Origin: Chlorophyllum brunneum
Taxonomy: Eukaryota; Basidiomycota; Agaricomycetes; Agaricales; Agaricaceae
Direction of reading: 5' to 3'
Assembly: GCA_963576785.1 (NCBI GenBank)
Contig: OY756142.1
Location: forward strand, 620,001-684,000
Length of the DNA: 64,000 bases
This document shows, one piece after another, positions 61,500 to 64,000 of the stretch; within the stretch, counting starts at the first letter, position 1; every line of letters starts with the position of its first letter. The notes under the pieces were generated by a model, which had not been told where the DNA came from, made no database searches, and saw only the letters and a list, made by a program, of their open reading frames with translations. Made by a program: the position numbers and the translations under genes.

Positions 61500-62720
61500 A
61501 AATCAACAATTTATATAGCAGTGCTCGAATGCAGTCCACATGTACATACATACAAAGGCAGAACGTACAGAAAGTTTGGAGAAGAGAAGGTAAACTACAA
61601 GTAAACTAACCCCACGAGACTCGTTGTCATCTAGTGTGTACACTAGAGAGATGTTTGGTACCTACGATGTTCAGTGAAAAGAGAGAAGAAAGGGAATTTG
61701 GAAAGAGAGAGAGTGAGAGAGAGAAATTGATAGAAGATAAACTATCTACTCGCAATCACAAAGGGGGAACATCAAATGGTACATAGCTTGTGGGTGGGTA
61801 TTTACCCAGGCACCATGGGAGAGATGGAAGTTGAATGAAAACTACATAAAATAGTAGACGAGCGAGGAGAGGGGAGATAGAGAAATGAATCAGAAATCTA
61901 TAACCGGGAGAGCAAAAGAAAAAAAGAGAAAAGAAAAGGATCCTATGCAGGTGCAGACCCAAACCTCCTTTGGACTTGATGACAATGTAACAGTGGGATT
62001 GAACCGGCATAGATACGAGAGTGGTCAGGTTCCGGGGGGAAACTGAATGCGGAGGGGTTGTGATGCAAGAAGTTGATGAATGTCTTGATCGTGTCGACGC
62101 CGAAGTAATGATCGAAGTTGTTGCAACAATACAGGATGTGTGACCGTATTTGCACCATTTGACTATTGCAATGGTGGCACGAAAGGTCCTCGTTAGGAAA
62201 GAATCATAATTGATATTCACCAATCAGGGCGTGGCATAGTATGGTGCAACAAGCTCTTGCAAAGAGCTGGGGCTGGTATCCGCATTCTCGTATCCATGGT
62301 CCGGACTTGATGTGCGATGGTAAGGCGGAGGCCCCATTCGCTCGCACCGGGAGGTGGAGGAAAGAGCTATCACTGTAAGTCTTGAACCCAAACATGGCCT
62401 GCCATGTGTAAATGGCATGTTCAGCAGACTTCTTGCATAGGTAGTCGATCGAGTTTGGTACTCGGTGGTTTCGACCCTAGTTAGGCCAGGCGACCATTTG
62501 GATCCAGTCGTGAGTGGCTTTTTGTATCCCGTATTTGCATTTCGACGGCGTGTGATAGAAGGAAAGGCAGTGATGGTCTGACTTGTTGAACCAAGCCAGG
62601 AGTACCTTCGATGTGATGATGGACTGTCGTTGGCAGGAATGCGGCAAACAGTCAAGTAGGAGCCGGGAGGCCATGATGGAGTCGGTGAACATGTGAATGT
62701 GCTCAACCTGGTTGTATTTG

Positions 62721-63560
62721 TCAGTAGTGAGCACCTTGGTAATACCTAAGTACTGCGCTACTAGTTCTGTGTCCGTCAACGTGGTTCCTCCAAGCCTCTT
62801 CATGATAGAGTTTCCGCCATCTAGATGTTGAATGGTGGCTGGCAAGCGGATTGGGATTGGGGTGGACCAAGCCATCTGTACCAATCGTGATGGATTTTGT
62901 GTCTGTCGTCGTGTTCGTCGTTACATCGTCCCAAAGTATCTTTGAGAGGTGAGAGTTGTCCCGGTTGAATCCTATAAAAGATACATTAGTAGAGAAGCAG
63001 TCAAGTAACCTACGTCCAGGCCGAAGAGATTTAGAAACGGAATCGAAATATTCTATATACCGAGTCTCGGGGGTAGAGTGCGAAAAGTCCATCACAGCTC
63101 CTAATGTCTTCTTCTTCTGAACCTCCGTGAAGTTCTTGATGTGAAGTCGGTGGGGGGAAGAGTGAAATTCCTTCATCAATCTTGCCAAAGCGTGTTCATC
63201 GTCCAACGTATGAAGCCTCGATGATTGTCGTTCGGCCAACTTTCGGAGATGAAGTTTGATGGGCATAAGCCCCGCGAGGGACTCTACGCCACCAGTAGGA
63301 GAAGTCCGGAAGGCCCTGGTGATCCAGAGCACCACTTTTCTTTGCATTTTGTTGAGGATTTCACAAGTTCCCTTGGTGTGGGATCGATCGTGAAACCAGA
63401 GTTGGTATCTATATGTCGTAACCGGAATGTCGACATCATCTCTATGCATGAGGACTGTCTCCATCACTCCATACAATCTTCCAACATTGTGAGAGCAGAC
63501 CTTCAACTCACTCAGGAGTGAGCGAGGAGGCCTGTCTTGATCATCGGGGACGTTATTCAT
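62721..63560 (-). pseudogene. Fused LINE ORF2: endonuclease start joined to the pre-RNase H region
   Basis: 279-codon frame. Codons 1-44 equal the ORF2 start (MNNVPDDQDRPPRSLLSELK ... HRDDVD), then at about 63,428 it jumps to the region before RNase H (VTTYRYQLWFHDRSHTKGTC, MQRKVVLWITRAFRTSP) and on through MPIKLHLRKLAERQ to TDGLVHPNPNPLAS, where a frameshift (about 62,850) moves the rest of RNase H to another frame (62477-62884). Endonuclease catalytic residues and the whole RT core are missing. Confidence 0.75.
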
Positions 63561-64000
63561 TGAGGGGGGTTAGTCTGGCTTCAACTAGCTGGGAATGATG
63601 AGGAGGGGGGCAATGGAACTCCTTTGTTGGCTCTTAATTCGAGCGCTTTGTTGGCATGCCAGTCATGGTCGAATTGTTTCTTCCAGAATTGACACTTTCA
63701 GTCAGTAGCAAGGTGTTCCTTACCACAGTTGGAGCACGTAGCCTTGTGAGGCCATGGTTCTCCAGCGGGGGTAGCCGCGATAGACAGTACTGCTTTGTCG
63801 TTGCCTTTGCAGCAGTGGGTGAACAATTGGTGGTTGGCGGTAGAGTGTGGCCCCTTGCAGTGTGTGCAGGTGAAGAGCCTTGCTCGGCAGCGGATTAGGG
63901 GGTGGCCCCATCTGCAGCATTTTCCACAGAATGGTACTCCCGGGTTGGCAGTAGCCCTCCTGATGTAGAAGAGTCCTCCGTAGATGTTGAGAAACTTATC
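63561..64000 (-). pseudogene. LINE ORF1 C-terminal part, cut by the window edge
   Basis: Minus-strand zinc-knuckle region equivalent to 57,930-58,380: DKFLNIYGGLF, CGKCCRWGHPLIRC (here CGA kept, no stop), CTHCKGPHSTANHQLF and CSNCGKEHLATD followed by a stop. The upstream part lies outside the window. Confidence 0.75.

Larger units (their letters stand above)
61478..64000 (-). mobile_element. Minus-strand LINE with poly(A) and a large internal deletion
   Basis: Third LINE copy, inserted into the one to its left. Its poly(A) tail is the T run at 61,478-61,499. Going right: a 3' UTR (61,500-61,950), the post-RNase H part (HILYCCNNFDHYFGVDTIKT), RNase H (MVQMAWSTPIPIRLP..., FTDSIMASRLLLDC), then a fused ORF (62721-63560), ORF1 knuckles (63,660-63,960) and the window edge. 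Most of the endonuclease and the whole RT catalytic region are absent. Confidence 0.8.

Noticed and set aside
60380..61500. Twin-priming 5' inversion as the explanation of the inverted LINE pair.
   Set aside because: Twin priming inverts the 5' part upstream of the 3' part with poly(A); here two 3'-truncated ends face each other.

Overview
The window reads as nuclear DNA of a mushroom-forming fungus (Agaricomycete basidiomycete). Genes are cut by many introns of about 45-60 nt, are packed on both strands, and encode typical fungal proteins: GH18 chitinase, Vac14, Mcm6, a Bni1/diaphanous-type formin, lipin and Rrp42. There is also a tandem set of mushroom-type seven-helix membrane proteins. 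I saw no tRNA, rRNA, CRISPR array or bacterial-type operon.

Region 1 (1-31,376) is gene-dense housekeeping DNA. From left to right: secreted chitinase (+), secreted M28 peptidase (+), VAC14 (+), a Y_phosphatase3-type phosphatase (-), MCM6 (+), formin (+), a 2OG-Fe(II) oxygenase (+), two tandem zinc-type/MDR oxidoreductases (-), lipin phosphatidate phosphatase (-) and exosome subunit RRP42 (+). For most of these I could join exons into one frame that matches the family end to end; the summed exon lengths are multiples of three. Very small exons (4, 16, 21, 27 and 34 nt) and GC-AG introns occur. The 165-bp divergent promoter upstream of MCM6 carries an ACGCGT (MCB) box and an E2F-like TTTGGCGC box.

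Region 2 (31,377-38,945) holds three tandem paralogous seven-helix membrane proteins with gene-poor spacers of about 0.9-2 kb.

Region 3 (38,946-64,000) is a transposon island. It starts with AT-rich, stop-riddled DNA, then becomes a nest of elements. A decayed minus-strand Ty1/copia element (about 42.0-56.1 kb) was split by a plus-strand, internally shortened LINE (43,221-52,081; 13-bp target duplication with one mismatch). That LINE was in turn split by a nearly intact Ty3/gypsy chromovirus (43,508-49,985; 299-bp LTRs with one difference; 5-bp duplication GTATG). The gypsy element shows three notable things: a Tf1/sushi-type self-priming signature, a 46-nt gag/pol overlap with a GGATTTT slippery site, and an intact 278-aa third ORF of unknown function between pol and the 3' LTR. 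To the right, a plus-strand LINE 5' part abuts tail-to-tail a minus-strand LINE 3' part, which is itself interrupted at a poly(T) tract by a third, internally deleted minus-strand LINE running off the window.

The host genes look like ordinary unlinked functions that happen to be neighbours. The most interesting material is the young gypsy element with its extra ORF.
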